A DNA stretch of 64,000 nt from Fragilariopsis cylindrus CCMP1102 (GCA_900095095.1 FMBT01000310.1:372001-436000), one strand, 5' to 3'. Positions 11,003 through 22,846 are shown, counted from the first letter of the stretch. Notes: a model not told the origin generated them from the letters alone. Translations and numbers: made by a program.

Positions 11003-12512
11003 TGTTGTCGTTAATATTAGTATTAGTATTGAAAATGAAGAAATAAAATAAGCAGTAGAAGCAGAAGAATGAAAAATTATTTCCCAGGTAAAAGAATTAG
11101 TGAGACAACAAAAAGATCTTAAACAACTTAGTAGGCCATATGCTGTTGTGGCGGATTGAGGCCTTTCGTACATGATAGCACATACCGGAACTTGTCATAC
11201 GTAGGCCTTTCGTCCTCAACGCAATTCGAGGGGATTGAAAATGTATTCTGAGTAATTTCCCTAAAGAAATGTGAGCACTCATACTGAAATGAAAGTATGA
11301 TGTTAATAGATTTTGACGATCAAGTAGGGAAAACTATTACCTCATAGGCTAGTCTTAAACTGAATATGTGTATTTTGTTTAGTTTACAGTACGGTGTAAG
11401 CGCGATGTTAGTAAATATCCCCATCGGATGCGAATGCCTTCTTCTTTTGATTCCATATTCTCCGGTGCAACCGGCCTTGATTCGTACGCGCTATCGTGAG
11501 GAATTAACACACGCTAAGAGCGTGTTGAAGAAACCCTTAAAATCTTCGTAAATCTTCGCTTACTGTACTTATGTTTCTTTGATCGTAAAAACCGCTTCAG
11601 TTATATTCACGGCAGCCTTTCATTTAAGATACTAATGTGACCCTTCAACCTTGGGGACTTGCGGGCTCTGCTCCAGTTATTATGTCACTCGCGCACAAAA
11701 CTACGTGACCAAAAGGGGGCAGTTATTTTATATAATTCCCCTAAAATCAAGTTGAATTATCAAAAATAAAAGGAATAATAACAACATCATCAATATAATA
11801 TAGGATACCATACCACATACAACCACCACATCTTAACAAAACACACACAACCAGCAATAACAATAAGGAATAACAATATGGAGAGTGGAATAGCAGTAGA
11901 TAGATATTGCTAGAAATAGTGGTATATTCTAAGCAAGCACTGGGACAGTAATTGCTGTTTTACAAGGCAATGTGTGTAGTAGCTGTATCTACCGTATTAG
12001 CATTTGTTTGATACAGTGTATTCAAAAGCAAAAAAGGTTATGTGGACCCGCGAGGGGTTGTTTTTAAATATTAAGTTCATCCAAGTATCTGCCTCACCGC
12101 AGAGATCTCAGGAAAAATGCATGAGATCTTGTAGTCAGTGCGGCAAAGGACAATAAACTAGGTGGGAATCGAACCCATTGCACTCACCGTTTGAGCCTAG
12201 AATTTTCATACTAACAGCGCGCATTCTGTGTACATAAAGAATCGAGTTTTTAACCACTTCGCGTTAAAAATCTTTTCCAGACTCACATCACAATAATTGA
12301 ACTAAAATAGAACAAAAACCCTACCTATATATATATATACTTAATACTCTAGGATTTACTTTTGATTCTGCAAGCGAGAAAAAGTCATGTATCGCAGCAA
12401 AGAGAACAAATAATCATAGCACTTTTTATTCGAAAAACATCTTAGCTAATCAAAATATTTTCTTTTTCATTAGCTGTATTATTGTTTAAGTACAAACCCA
12501 ATTTTTAAATTG
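11003..12512. other. Intergenic region with a tRNA-like remnant
   Basis: 1.5 kb between two minus-strand genes. It contains the compact tRNA-like structure at 12158-12200 and an atat run near 12330. The small open frame at 11366-11551 has no recognisable features and I do not call it a gene. Confidence 0.5.
12158..12200 (-). other. tRNA-like fold or tRNA relic (B-box sequence)
   Basis: On the minus strand the stretch begins ctaggctcaaacggtgagtg and ends gggttcgattcccacctag. The terminal CTAGG pairs with CCTAG, CTCA-AACGG-TGAG forms a hairpin, and TGGG-TTCGATT-CCCA forms a T-arm carrying the Pol III B-box core GGTTCGATTCC. There is no D-arm, so it is not a normal tRNA. It may be a decayed tRNA, the head of a SINE, or chance. 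Confidence 0.3.
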
Positions 12513-13808
12513 TTATTCGTCATCGTAATCATCATCGTTATCGCTGTCGAATTCTGTATAGTCTTCCTCGTCATCATCGTACTGGTCGTAATCATCATCG
12601 TCGTCCCCATCATTTTCAGACTCAGACATAGTGATCCGTCTTCTCATAACGAACGTACCAACGGCTGTCCCAAATACATATTCACCCCGTTTCTTGCCAA
12701 ATTTTTGTTTATGTACCTGATATATCTTTCCAACCAATTTAATAACAGACTTATCAGCCAACTTACGTTGCCACGTTCCTTTATATCCATACATTCTCGT
12801 TTGGTCTTCACCTATTAGAAAGGCTGGTGCAACAAAGGACGTTTGAAAGGATGACAAACTTGCACCCTTTAATAACTTATTTTTACGAACAAATGTGTAT
12901 GGGGCACGATAAACAACGACATTGTCGTTATCATCATCATTACTACTTCCGCCTTTATCATTGCTGTCTTGCTTATTTTTGCTACGACGAACGACAACCA
13001 ACGGTGGTGATGAACGACCAGCACTACTGTCACGACGACGTTGTGAGTTCTGTTGTTTTGGTGGCCCTCCACGTACGAATTCAATCGTCGCGACACTTGC
13101 AACTGTTCTAGGGTCTCCACCCCGTTTATTACTTTTTTCAACAACTTGTTGATCTAGTCTCCAAAGTCCGTACGTATCAATTAAATCAACGTGTTTCGGT
13201 CGTATTACGTGATATGCAAGTTTTCCCGGTTGTTTCACTAACGCATTCCATGCCAATGATCCCGTCATTGATATTGATTTAGTTGCGAGTTTCGTTGCAG
13301 CCGTAGCAGCATTTAAACTTGCCCCAGTCCAAGAAGAAGCAGACGATAATGAAGAAGAATCAGATGATCCTATTGGTCCTCTTCCTCTTCTTCCTGAGTT
13401 CGAATTATAACCGGGTCGTGGACGAGGACGAGACCTTGACGTTGGTGGATCGATCAAAGAACGGTCATATTCTGTCTTCGACAGCTGTGAATCATCATCG
13501 TCCAGTTCGGAATCGTATTCGTCGTATAATTCGTCGTCATCATCGCCGCTATCGTCATAATCTCTACCTCCTCCTCCTCCTCCACGAATTTCTTGTAATA
13601 ATTGCGACACCAAAAACAACGAGGCCGATGACGAGTGACAGCAAGAAATAGTACTTGTATCACAAACAGGACTCGAAGTTGCTGCCGAGAGTATAGATAC
13701 CTTATGCAAAGATGACGGTGTAGGAAATGTTGTAGCAGCTACAACGGCACTGTTGTTATTGTTATTGCAATCCAGCAGCAGCAGCAGTAGCAGTAGTAAA
13801 AATGGCAA
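12513..13808 (-). CDS. Conserved-looking secreted protein of unknown function
   Basis: Not assigned to a named family. The protein begins with a Leu-rich hydrophobic stretch (PFLLLLLLLLLDC) followed by a polar AAT-type segment, consistent with a signal peptide. A Gly/Asp/Arg-rich low-complexity region follows, then a globular core of about 200 residues (LAWNALVKQPGKLAYHVIRP, DTYGLWRLDQQVVE, YRAPYTFVRKNKLLKG, GEYVFGTAVGTFVMRRR) and an acidic Asp/Glu tail. The core has the even, mixed composition of a real domain and runs uninterrupted to the TAA at 12513. The frame has no upstream ATG: it opens with TTG at 13808 inside gccattgccat, and an in-frame stop lies a little further upstream. The start is therefore unresolved (missing exon, one-base error, or non-ATG start). 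Confidence 0.65.
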   Translation of the reverse strand: MPFLLLLLLLLLDCNNNNNSAVVAATTFPTPSSLHKVSILSAATSSPVCDTSTISCCHSSSASLFLVSQLLQEIRGGGGGGRDYDDSGDDDDELYDEYDSELDDDDSQLSKTEYDRSLIDPPTSRSRPRPRPGYNSNSGRRGRGPIGSSDSSSLSSASSWTGASLNAATAATKLATKSISMTGSLAWNALVKQPGKLAYHVIRPKHVDLIDTYGLWRLDQQVVEKSNKRGGDPRTVASVATIEFVRGGPPKQQNSQRRRDSSAGRSSPPLVVVRRSKNKQDSNDKGGSSNDDDNDNVVVYRAPYTFVRKNKLLKGASLSSFQTSFVAPAFLIGEDQTRMYGYKGTWQRKLADKSVIKLVGKIYQVHKQKFGKKRGEYVFGTAVGTFVMRRRITMSESENDGDDDDDYDQYDDDEEDYTEFDSDNDDDYDDE

Positions 13809-14402
13809 TGGCGTTATTTTTAAATTCCGTTGTTGTCGTCGGGGGTGATATTGGCGGGGTGATCAGCTTCACGACAGCACACTGGTTGCGGTGGCTGATT
13901 TTGTTGCATTGTTTTCTTTGAGTTTCGTATTGAATCAAGGTGAGACGAATTTATGTTGCCATACGATCTAAGTATCATTGATGTCGACAAGTTATGTGTT
14001 GATTGTTGATGTGATTGATGATGTGATAATTAATGATAATGTGAGGTTTGATGAAAAATCGATTTTTAAAATTTGACACTAACTTATGTCCTATGAATTT
14101 TTAGAATCTCTGTATCAAGTGGCCGGTAAGTTAGCTAGATTAAGAATTTAGCAAAGAAAAACTTTCACCTTTTTAGATATTTTGAGTTATGTCTGTCATC
14201 AATAAGTAGGAATGCTCTAATAAGGTCTTCTGATTTGCTATCCATACATCTTTCGTCGAACGAACATTCAAGTATTGTACAGAGATAAGTATACGAATAA
14301 TGCAGTTTTACGGTTTTGGGAGAATTATATCTTTAGAAAGTTTATGATACACTACACGTTACAGATAAATACAGTTGCCAGTTAGGGTTACTATTACTAT
14401 CA
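13809..14402. other. Intergenic region, nothing recognised
   Basis: About 590 bases upstream of the 12513-13808 gene and downstream of the calpain gene, both on the minus strand. A tgatgatgtgat-rich patch lies near 14000-14040. No coding signal. Confidence 0.5.
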
Positions 14403-16548
14403 CTAATCTTCCAAGAACTCGGTCATATTCGAGGCAGATACGTAGAATGTTTGATAGAATCGAAAGAACTCTTCCTTTGTAACCCAGAATATTCCATCGT
14501 CCGCGAAGACAGGGTTTAATTCCGCTTTGATTTGAGGGTATTCGTCCCATCCAGGACCATCATCGTCAAAATCACCATCGTCGATTTCTCCAGAACCCCA
14601 TGGATTACGCATTTTGGCGAGACTGATACCGGTCCCAGCGACGTTTTCATGACACTCGATAAGGGAATACGCGTGATCTTCGACCAAACCAGAGTCTTGT
14701 CCGACCGAACTCACACCACCAGCACCAGTGGTTGCCGCAGACATAATGAAATTAACATCATCCCATGCGCACAAGCGTCGAAACAAATCGTCTTCGGTGA
14801 TTTCACCTGATCCACCACCACCTTCTTTTGGCCAGTCAGACTTCCACAGATTATGGCCGGGATCGTCCTTCGGATTGTTGTAATGTTTTTCCCATTTCCT
14901 TGTGTTAGAGTTATACTTTGTAAGAGCATAAAACTTGCCAGTTTTCGGATTGCGCGATATATCATATTGAAACTTGCACCCGGTCATGATTGACCAAGCT
15001 TGGGTGCACACTCCGCCTTGAAAATGAAAATTATTAGATTGATAATGATTTAATAAGGTATAGTAGGCACAAATTATGGCATTCGAGGTTGACGTCGAGG
15101 TATGAAGTATGTAAGATCAACAAAATAGACGTTCTCGTTTTACTATAGCTGCACACAACAACAATAATAACAACACACATACACACAAATAAAGTAGGAT
15201 AATAAAGTTCCATTAAATACGCACCGTGAATAGCATCCCATCCACCACAGTGAATAGCCATTGCTTTTTCCAACAAGGCTGGCCACAATTCGCCGTATCC
15301 GCTCAAACGGCAACTGAGCAACTTTCCCGATCCATCGCTCTTCACAGCTAGCCGTTCATCGATCTCGTATGTCACTGGTTTCCATGTTTCTATGTCATAA
15401 AGAGTTATCTTGTACATGTTGGGACCAGGCAAGGGACGTTTGCTAAGCAGTTTTGTTTTCTTGAACAAGCGTGTAATGGCGCCATCGAATTCAGCCATAC
15501 TAGAAATCGCACCTAATAACCAACAATCTCCAACTGTTCCTTGAAACACGTCAGAAGGATCGACGTCTTTTATTACACACAAATTAGGTGCATCACCAAT
15601 CGCCATTCCACGTCCCGGCAATATTGGAACATTGGGACCTGAATGCAATTTGTGTCCCTGATACGTCATGTCGTCGGTATATTTGTCACGTGCATTCATC
15701 GGAAATTCGTTACTAGGAAATGCTGGCAAGTTCTGGTACGTCCACAGTAGTAACGTAAAAGTACCAGTTGCATTTGGATCATCAGCGTCCATTGTTCCTT
15801 GGGGACGATATTGATACGTACCCATTCGATGCAGCAAAGTATACTTTTGTTTTTCAGCGGAAAATTGTGGCATGTTGGTTTGGAACATCATTGCAAGGTA
15901 GGTTATTGGAGACGTGATGAATTGAATAACCCCTTCTTTTATTGGGGCGCGGACTTCTTCGAGGTCACCAGTTACCTCGCATTTCGACTTTCCGTCGAAT
16001 CGAAAACTTTCAAGACGCCATTTCGTAGGATCCACTCCAACGAAGGCCTGGGGCCCTCCATTATATTTAGCAAATCCCTTATTATCGGCTTCGGCGACAT
16101 TGGAGTTTTTTTTATTTACTACTTTCCGCTTGGAAGGGTCGTTCAGATCCTTCTTTACCCGTGCAATTTCTTCCGGCGTGAAATTGGATTCAAATTTTTC
16201 AATCTGTTTTTGAGATTTAAGTCCCAAAACTTGTTTGAGGACAGCGATTTGTTCTAGTGTCAATTCACCTCCACCACCAGGGCTATTGGGATCATCGTCA
16301 CTGGGAGCAGCATCGTTAGCGGCGACTAATCGTGCAGGCGGTAACTTCTCTTTCTTGACAGTTTTATCTTTCTTAGGAACTTTCTTTACATTCTTTTTTT
16401 TCTTTTTGAGTATCTTTTCAGCTTGTGCACTGTCGGCACTCGATGTTTTGCCAACGTCCTTCTTCGATTTTGTTTTCTCCTTTTTGGGCTTAGGACTAGC
16501 TTGCTCCTCGCCATCTTCCGGTGCTTTCTTTTTGAAAGGATTCTTCAT
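14403..16548 (-). CDS. Calpain-type cysteine protease, two exons
   Basis: Papain-like intracellular protease of the calpain (C2) family, normally Ca2+-regulated. ATG at 16548 gives MKNPFKKKAPEDGEE; exons are 16548-15225 and 15016-14403 with a GT-AG intron (15017-15224) joining DAIH|GGVCTQAWSIMTG in frame, for 645 residues. A Lys-rich N-terminal region (about residues 1-110) precedes the protease core. The catalytic Cys is C342 in QGTVGDCWLLGA, the His is H556 in EDHAYSLIE and the Asn is N579 in MRNPWGS, so the triad is complete. No EF-hands or C2-like C-terminal domain are evident, and the protein ends soon after the core (FYQTFYVSASNMTEFLED). The frame also stays open upstream of 16548 to a TTG at 16599. 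One of the few long host genes here with no frame break. Confidence 0.9.
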
Positions 16549-17424
16549 CACAAAGTAGTATTCGTCAAATAATGGCAATCGTCGATAACCGCAACTCAAG
16601 AGAGATGTGTCCTACAGTAACGTCTAACATAAAAGAACATGAGAAAAGTATGTTGTTGAGAATAATAAAGAATTATACTACTGTATGAAATAAGATTATG
16701 AATGCACGACTGGAAATTATGTCAGTTGATATTTTTAATGACTATGACCAAAATTGACAAAAAATAATGTAAAATAAATAACCAGGGGTAATAATTTTAT
16801 TACCCCCGAACACAACAACATATTATGTTGAGCATTAGCTGTTAAAGGCCAGCATGCTGATGTTGTATTTTGCTACTCGTATCCATTATAGACCATAATA
16901 ATGACTTGTTGATGATGCATCTTCTGAGGATTAGTAGGACAGACAAGAGTAGAGTGCTCCATGGCATGCACCATCTTGATATCAAAGTTGTTGTATATTT
17001 TTGTGCAAGCTATATACTGTGTTCTAGGAAGTGCACAAGATCTGGTGGCTTGCTGGATTTTTTCTTAAATTTGCATTGCCAGTATAGCTTGCACAGGAAC
17101 AAAAAGCAAACATCATCAGTTTGGTGCTTTTTGAAGTGAAAATCCTGTGGAATTAGTAGCAGCTATTTTATGAGGGTTGCAACAAACTAAATGGGATTTG
17201 TATTTGCTGACTCAGTTATTCCAACAAAGACAGAAACATTTTTCTTCAGGAAAAAAATCCAAGCTAGCTACGACGAAAGACTGAAGGGAATTTACAATCT
17301 TTACTTGACAGATAGAAAGTATACATCTGTTGGAAAATATCTATATCATTATAATATATATTTAATATATATATAGTCCTATATTATATATATACATACG
17401 TATATTATATTCTACCTAATTCCT
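16549..17424. other. Intergenic region with a shared inverted-repeat motif
   Basis: Contains the inverted repeat at 16785-16806, whose right side recurs at 52066-52080, and a very AT-rich palindrome-prone block at about 17335-17410. Open frames at 16870-17139 and 17191-17376 show no recognisable protein and are not called. Confidence 0.5.
16785..16806. repeat. Short inverted repeat GGGGTAAT...ATTACCCC
   Basis: Eight-base perfect arms around a 6-nt centre. The 15-mer at 16796-16810 (tttattacccccgaa) occurs exactly in reverse complement at 52066-52080, also intergenic, so these may be ends of a degraded small mobile element. Confidence 0.45.
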
Positions 17425-19687
17425 TCAGGGAATCCAAGCAATCCATTGCCGAAGAGGATTTACCATGGCATTTGCAGCGCTTGCTCCTGAAATTGCCACT
17501 GCAGGTACCCCAATACCAGGAAAAATTTGGTCACCTGCCAACACAAGATTCGAGATGGGAGTACTTCCATCCTTGAGATAATCTTCAGTAGCAGAACCAT
17601 ATGTACCCCTCGGTCGTCTCAAAAAACGTTCATGTGTAAGTGGTGAACCGATTAAATCTAAAACGATTCTATCTCTAACGTCCGGAATCACACTTTCTAA
17701 TGCTCTCCATAACACTGTTGATCGTTCTTCTTTAAGTTGTTTGTATTCGGGTGATTTTCTATTATTACGAAATTTTTCCCAAACTTCGTATGGCTCATTT
17801 CCAGCCCCATACGCATGAAGTACCATATATCCAGATGGTGCTAGAGTTGGATCAATAACGCACGGATTTGATACAGCAATCATATTGAGTTCACCACATG
17901 GTCCATCTGAGATGCCATTAACAACTATGCCAGCGTTACCAGAAAGACCACGATCCATTACAGTATAATGCGCCTCCATTTGGGTTAGATCAAGACCTGT
18001 AGCGTTAATGGCAACGTGTAGATGTAAAAATGATCCAGTCATTTCAGCGGTATCGCAATTGTTGAGAAGGTCTTTGTCGTTGTAAGTTTTTGTATCGCTA
18101 TCGCTATCGCTATCATCCTCCTTCGTCGATGGTCTCGTCATTCTTATTGAATATCCATTCTCGTTTCCACCTTTCTTCTTCTTCGTGTTGTTCCCCACGA
18201 ATCCAAGTTTGAAGGGGTAGTGACGATGATGGCGGAGTACTTTCAACAGGATCAATTTTGTCGTTGTCCTTGTCCTTATCTATATCGTTCTGGGGATTAT
18301 TTTCATTATTAATTGGTAATATGCCAGAAAGTTTATCCAAAGCTTCCGTGTCCGTTTTACGGATTAAATCCCTGAGTGTCCACACGGGTGCATTGCAAAT
18401 AACACCCTCTTTCGCAATTATACGTTTTCCATTTGATAATGTGATACCCGTTGCTTTTGATCCATCTGAATTAAAGTCAATTTTATCGACGTGCGTACGT
18501 AATTGAATTCGTGATCTTCTTCTGCTGCTGTTATTGTTGTTGTTTGTTGAATGATGTTCGACACCTCGACATAATGCATCGATGACGGTACCTAATCCAC
18601 CTTTAGGATAATCTAGTCCAGCACCATCACGGTGCATATCATCGATAACAAATGCCATAGCGGCTGCAGATGTTCGTGATGCGGGTAATCCACTTAAAGA
18701 AAAAGCTAACGCGTCTAACCAATCACGTAACCATTTGTTTGTAACCACAAAGTCCGGCCCATCTAAGTACGAACGGAATGTACCAGTTAATTTCTCAGGT
18801 CCAGATGATAATAACTTGACAAGTGTGGGAAAATATTTTAATAATGGTATAAGTGCAGATGAACCAGGTCGCATTGCCATCGCAGGTATATCAATACCGA
18901 CTGTTAAATCTTTTGTTTTTGTTCGTAATTGTTCAAATTCTAATACGGCATCTGGTCCACCAAATTTTAATAATGGACCCTGTTGGAATTTATCTGGTCC
19001 TAATTCACATTTCCATCTACGTTCTTCTTGATGTTGTTGCTGTTGTTGTTGTGGATTTTCGATCATCCCCCATCCATCGTATCGTATCCATTCAACTGAT
19101 TGATTAACAGCATCTAATACTTGTCGTAATGCACAAAATGGTTTTTGTGAACATCCTAATAATATAGTTGGTCCAGAATCGAATGTAAATTTCATAGAAG
19201 AAGAAGCAGTAGTACCATTATTCGTGCTGCCTATTGATGCTACTCTGTCAAAAGCGTGTGCACATCCACCCGGTAGATAATGTGATTCGTATATTCCTAC
19301 CTTTTTATTGTATAATGTATTGAGAATAGCACCAGCGGTTAGACCACCTATTCCTGCACCTATAATAGCAATATCAACGACATGATCATCATCATCATTA
19401 TCAATTTCAGTTTCAATTTCGTCGTCTGTGGTTGTAGATTGGTCAAACAGCACCGTGGTCGGTCGTCGTGGCGTCATCAAAGAAGGATTGTTGTTGCGAT
19501 TTCTGACGATGTTGTTGTTGTTAATCATAAATGCATCAGCAGCCGTCATCAATCTCATTGGAGTTGATTTTACTGTCATTTCGGTTACTGTTGCCATCGT
19601 TGTTATCAATATTAGTACAAGTGCTTGTACGGCGAATACGCCAATAATGATACGACGATAACTAACCGCCATCTTTATTGTTGTCAT
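17425..19687 (-). CDS. Carotene isomerase-like / phytoene desaturase-type FAD oxidoreductase
   Basis: FAD-dependent enzyme of the CrtI/CRTISO/retinol-saturase superfamily, probably acting on carotenoids in the plastid. The N-terminus from ATG 19687 is hydrophobic (IIIGVFAVQALVLILITTMA) and runs to TAADAF, a plausible plastid leader. The dinucleotide-binding motif is DIAIIGAGIGGLTAGA, followed by ESHYLPGGCAHAF. Other matches are FDSGPTILLG, DDMHRDGAGLDYPKGGLG and the C-terminal FAD segment ISNLVLAGDQIFPGIGVPA, ending at TGA 17425. The protein is split between two overlapping frames: the N-terminal 524 residues run into a stop at 18113, and the C-terminal part (from SDSDTKTYNDKD onward) is in another frame. 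The switch lies near the ggaggatgatagc microsatellite at about 18100-18120. A single extra base would explain it, either as an assembly error or a real mutation. Confidence 0.82.
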
Positions 19688-19740
19688 TTTTAGTTAAAAG
19701 AATGTTGTTTTTGATTTGTTTCGTTCGTTCGTTCGTCGAG

Positions 19741-20076
19741 ATGGAAACGAAATCAGTAGCACTAGCGTTTGTAGAATGTAATCGACGGGGACGACTTTGG
19801 AGTACAGTAATGTATATACTTGTAGTCCTAACGGAAGCCTATCTTCGAATGGGTGTGTATTATTACGATACGCTGCTTATACCGATAACAGTATTAGTTT
19901 ATCTTAATTTCAATCGCAGGAATTTGCTTCCTACCCTCGTACCAAAGTACGAGAATATTAAAAAAAATGAGAAAATTTCGCAAAAATTTGATTGCGAAGG
20001 AAACGTTTTAGATGCCGATAGGGAACGGACGTTTCTGTTAAAATACGTCGAGATGCGTCATCACAAATTCAAATAA
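19741..20076 (+). CDS. Small putative membrane protein, weak call
   Basis: Open frame of about 111 residues from an ATG at 19741 (METKSVALAFVECNRRG...), divergent from the carotene isomerase-like gene. It has one or two hydrophobic segments (STVMYILVVLTEAYLRMG and LLIPITVLVYLNF) followed by a charged tail (DADRERTFLLKYVEMRHHK). I recognise no family. It could equally be part of a larger spliced gene or a chance frame. Confidence 0.3.
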   Translation: METKSVALAFVECNRRGRLWSTVMYILVVLTEAYLRMGVYYYDTLLIPITVLVYLNFNRRNLLPTLVPKYENIKKNEKISQKFDCEGNVLDADRERTFLLKYVEMRHHKFK

Positions 20077-20168
20077 TTTAAAGAATAATGAAAAATCAAA
20101 AATCTTTTCTTTTGGTTATCTCTATTTACAAATTTGAAATTGACAACTAACGTTAGAAGTAACTTACG

Positions 20169-21277
20169 ATGACGATTCTCTTACTTTTGTTGGTTGTTGT
20201 TCAACCCAGTTTTGGGTTGTTGATGCATCACCATTTCCATCGCCATTGTCATTGCCTATAATATGCAGCACCACTACTATTGGAGGTACTGGAAGTACAT
20301 TTAGTAGTAGTCGTTTAAGTTGTGATAACAGTAACAAATCTAAATATAATCGAATATTATTATCAACCACGACCACGACCACGACGTTATACAATTCGAA
20401 TCAAAACGAAGAAGAAGAAGAAAAAAAATCAGCTGTTTCGTTATCATCAATATTTTCTGAAGATGATATATCAAATTTTTGTAAAGGGACGAATGCATTC
20501 TGGAAGGGATTAGTTATTGAACCAGTTCGTAATTACGTTGAAATTCGACCGGCAGGTACTACAACTGGTGACATATTTTCAAAATTAATATCACCGCCAG
20601 AAGTTCCAGGAATACCACGACCAGTATGGTTTACAATATTAGGAAGTGTCCCAACTGGATTGAGTTGGTATGGGTATTATAAATTTTCTGTAGAAGAGGA
20701 ATTGTTTCAACATGAATTACAAACAAATAAAGATGGTCATGTATCTGGTTGTGGTGGATATGGAACATTATTTCCATTCGTTTATGCAATTATCATAGGA
20801 TTCCCATTGAGTCTTTTACATGTACCCGGAGGTGAATTGATATTACAATCAGCAGGAATATGGATTTTAGCGGGACAAGTTAATTTGTATCGTCGTGTTA
20901 ATGAATTATGCTTTGAAGATGAAAGTATTAGAAACGAAATTTTAGGAGGAGGAGGATCATTAAGAGGCAACAAAGAAGATGATGACAAAGACAGTAATGA
21001 CGACTAATCATTACAACCACCCCTACATGCCTGGTGGGCATTGTTACCACCTCCACTTGATGTTGTTGTCGGTCTGCGACAGGTACATTTCCTCTCCGAA
21101 TATTGGAGAGTCGTACGAGGGGAACCGTACGATAAAGATGTGATTGCAGAAGAATTATTCCCATTCATTAGTTCCAAACGATTTACACTCAAAGAATTCA
21201 TACGTAAACCATCCAATTGGTTTTGGTTTACAAAAAGTTGGAAAGATTTTGATAATGTCGATTTTTTGAAAGACTAG
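20169..21277 (+). CDS. Putative organelle or secretory membrane protein, unknown function
   Basis: Main frame is 20246-21277. It has a Ser/Thr-rich lead, then a globular part (FWKGLVIEPVRNYVEIRP, PPEVPGIPRPVWFTILG), two hydrophobic segments (SVPTGLSWYGYYKF and GTLFPFVYAIIIGFPLSLLH) and a C-terminal part (LHAWWALLPPPLDVVVGLRQ, LSEYWRVVRGEPYDKD). The main frame has no ATG lead. An ATG at 20169 in another frame encodes MTILLLLLVVVQPSFG, a good signal peptide, which suggests one frame break near 20240. An in-frame TAA at 21005-21007 interrupts the protein, but the sequence after it keeps the same frame for 90 codons with protein-like composition. No intron with matching phases removes the stop. 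No named family recognised. Confidence 0.6.
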
Positions 21278-22147
21278 CTAGCTACTAGTAGTAGTAGTAA
21301 GTTGGTTGTTCTACTGCGAGTATTATGGGTGAAAACTAACTTCCTATTATCTACAAAATATATATGAACAATATGCAGTATTATTTAGTGTATGACGATC
21401 CAACAACAAAATGTGATTGCTGCTCTTATTGGTCACATGGAAGTATCAAACAACAATGTAATTCTGATCCATTATTTTCTTGTCTTTCTTGTCTTTCTTC
21501 ATTCTTATCCAAGTGGGACTCGATTCACTCGTGTGACGTACGGTCGCGCGTCATTTTGACCTCTAAAAAATCAAAGCTTTTCGCTGTTGATGGTTTCTTC
21601 TGTCCACGTGTAGTTCAAAAAAATGATGCATTAGGGCTAGGGCGTAGTTGCTTGTAGTTTGCTATCAGAGCTATCAGCATACTGTGACTATCCGTAAAAG
21701 AACAAGTACTTTGAAGTACTGTAGTTGTTGAAGAAGATGATGATGATGATGATAGAGAGTAGGCAGGTAGCTGCAGTCTTGAAATAGTCTGAAGAAAAGT
21801 TATAAAATGGTATTATGATTAACTTGTAACTTAAATCCTAATACAATTAATTAGTAGGTTTTTGGTATCTTACTTTTTCTACAATAGCGTAGCACGGGGT
21901 AAAGCATTAATTATACATATTACAATAGGAATGAATAAATGAATTGAACCAATCATTATGATGGTTTTGGTGGCAACCAATGAACCGTTTGTTTAGTCAA
22001 CAGAATAGAATAGAATAGAATATAGTAGCCAATATAAGTTGAGTTGTACTAGCCTTTTTATTATCATTTATATCGTAAATGCTGTTGGTTCGAAAATGTC
22101 ACAATTCTTATCATTATAACAACGTCGGCGCATTTTTGGTGCCCTCT
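21278..22147. other. Intergenic region, nothing recognised
   Basis: About 870 bases between convergent genes, with (GAT)n near 21740-21755 and an agaatagaat repeat near 22005-22020. The open frame at 21364-21657 is not protein-like enough to call. Confidence 0.5.
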
Positions 22148-22846
22148 TCACTTCTCCCCCATTTCTCCTATTCGTAGTCGTCGTCCGGCGATAAATTCAA
22201 GATTTAATGTATTACCAACTCCAGCGATAGGTGAATGTATTGCAATGTGTCTTCCGAATGGGTTTGTATCAGCCGTATCATCAAATTCAGGAGATCCAGG
22301 AAACATTGGTGGTGGTCCTCCTCTGTCACATCGTTGTCGTTTGCGACGACCCAGGAAAATACCTATCGGCACCGACGTTGATGTTGATGATGTTGGTGGT
22401 GGTAATGATGATTCTCGTTGTTGTTTGATCTTCGTCTTCGCCACCAGCGGAGGTGGAGTATTGAATATACAGCGTGGTACATGGAGTGTACTAGTACGTC
22501 TGATGTTGTTGCTGGCAGTGGAAAAACGATCAGGAGTACTACAGCTGTATGATTTTACAGTAGGTAGTGATGATGGTGATGATGATGATAATTCCAATGA
22601 CGGCGATGATGATGATGATGATGATGGTGGTGATGTCTCACATTCCTGTTGCTGCTGCTGCTGCTGATGTTGTTGCTGCTGCTGCGACCGCTGTTGCTTA
22701 CTAGTACCATCGAGAGACATTTTGGAGACTTCATTTTGGATCCTGAAAAGATTAACGTCTTCTGAAGAAGATTCCTTGTTGCTCCAAGATGTCATATTAC
22801 TAGAACCGGGAGGAGTTGCGGCTTTTGTTGAGAGATGATAAGCCAT
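22148..22846 (-). CDS. Poly-Gln/Ser-rich protein, possibly nuclear
   Basis: 232 residues from ATG 22846 (MAYHLSTKAATPPG...) to 22148, uninterrupted. A short ordered-looking N-terminal part (DVNLFRIQNEVSKMSLDG) is followed by Gln/His and Ser runs encoded by CAG/CAA and TCA/TCC repeats. A basic cluster GRRKRQRCDRGG and a Pro-rich patch (PPPMFPGSPEFDD) precede the C-terminus FIAGRRLRIGEMGEK. The SP motifs and basic cluster would suit a nuclear or kinase-regulated protein, but no domain is recognisable. Confidence 0.5.
   Translation of the reverse strand: MAYHLSTKAATPPGSSNMTSWSNKESSSEDVNLFRIQNEVSKMSLDGTSKQQRSQQQQQHQQQQQQQECETSPPSSSSSSSPSLELSSSSPSSLPTVKSYSCSTPDRFSTASNNIRRTSTLHVPRCIFNTPPPLVAKTKIKQQRESSLPPPTSSTSTSVPIGIFLGRRKRQRCDRGGPPPMFPGSPEFDDTADTNPFGRHIAIHSPIAGVGNTLNLEFIAGRRLRIGEMGEK

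Noticed and set aside
16870-17376. Two short open frames in the calpain/carotene isomerase-like spacer
   Set aside because: No recognisable domain, irregular composition and no splice context.
20991-21079. Intron removing the TAA at 21005
   Set aside because: A gtaatg donor and cgacag acceptor exist, but their phases differ, and splicing would discard conserved-looking residues.
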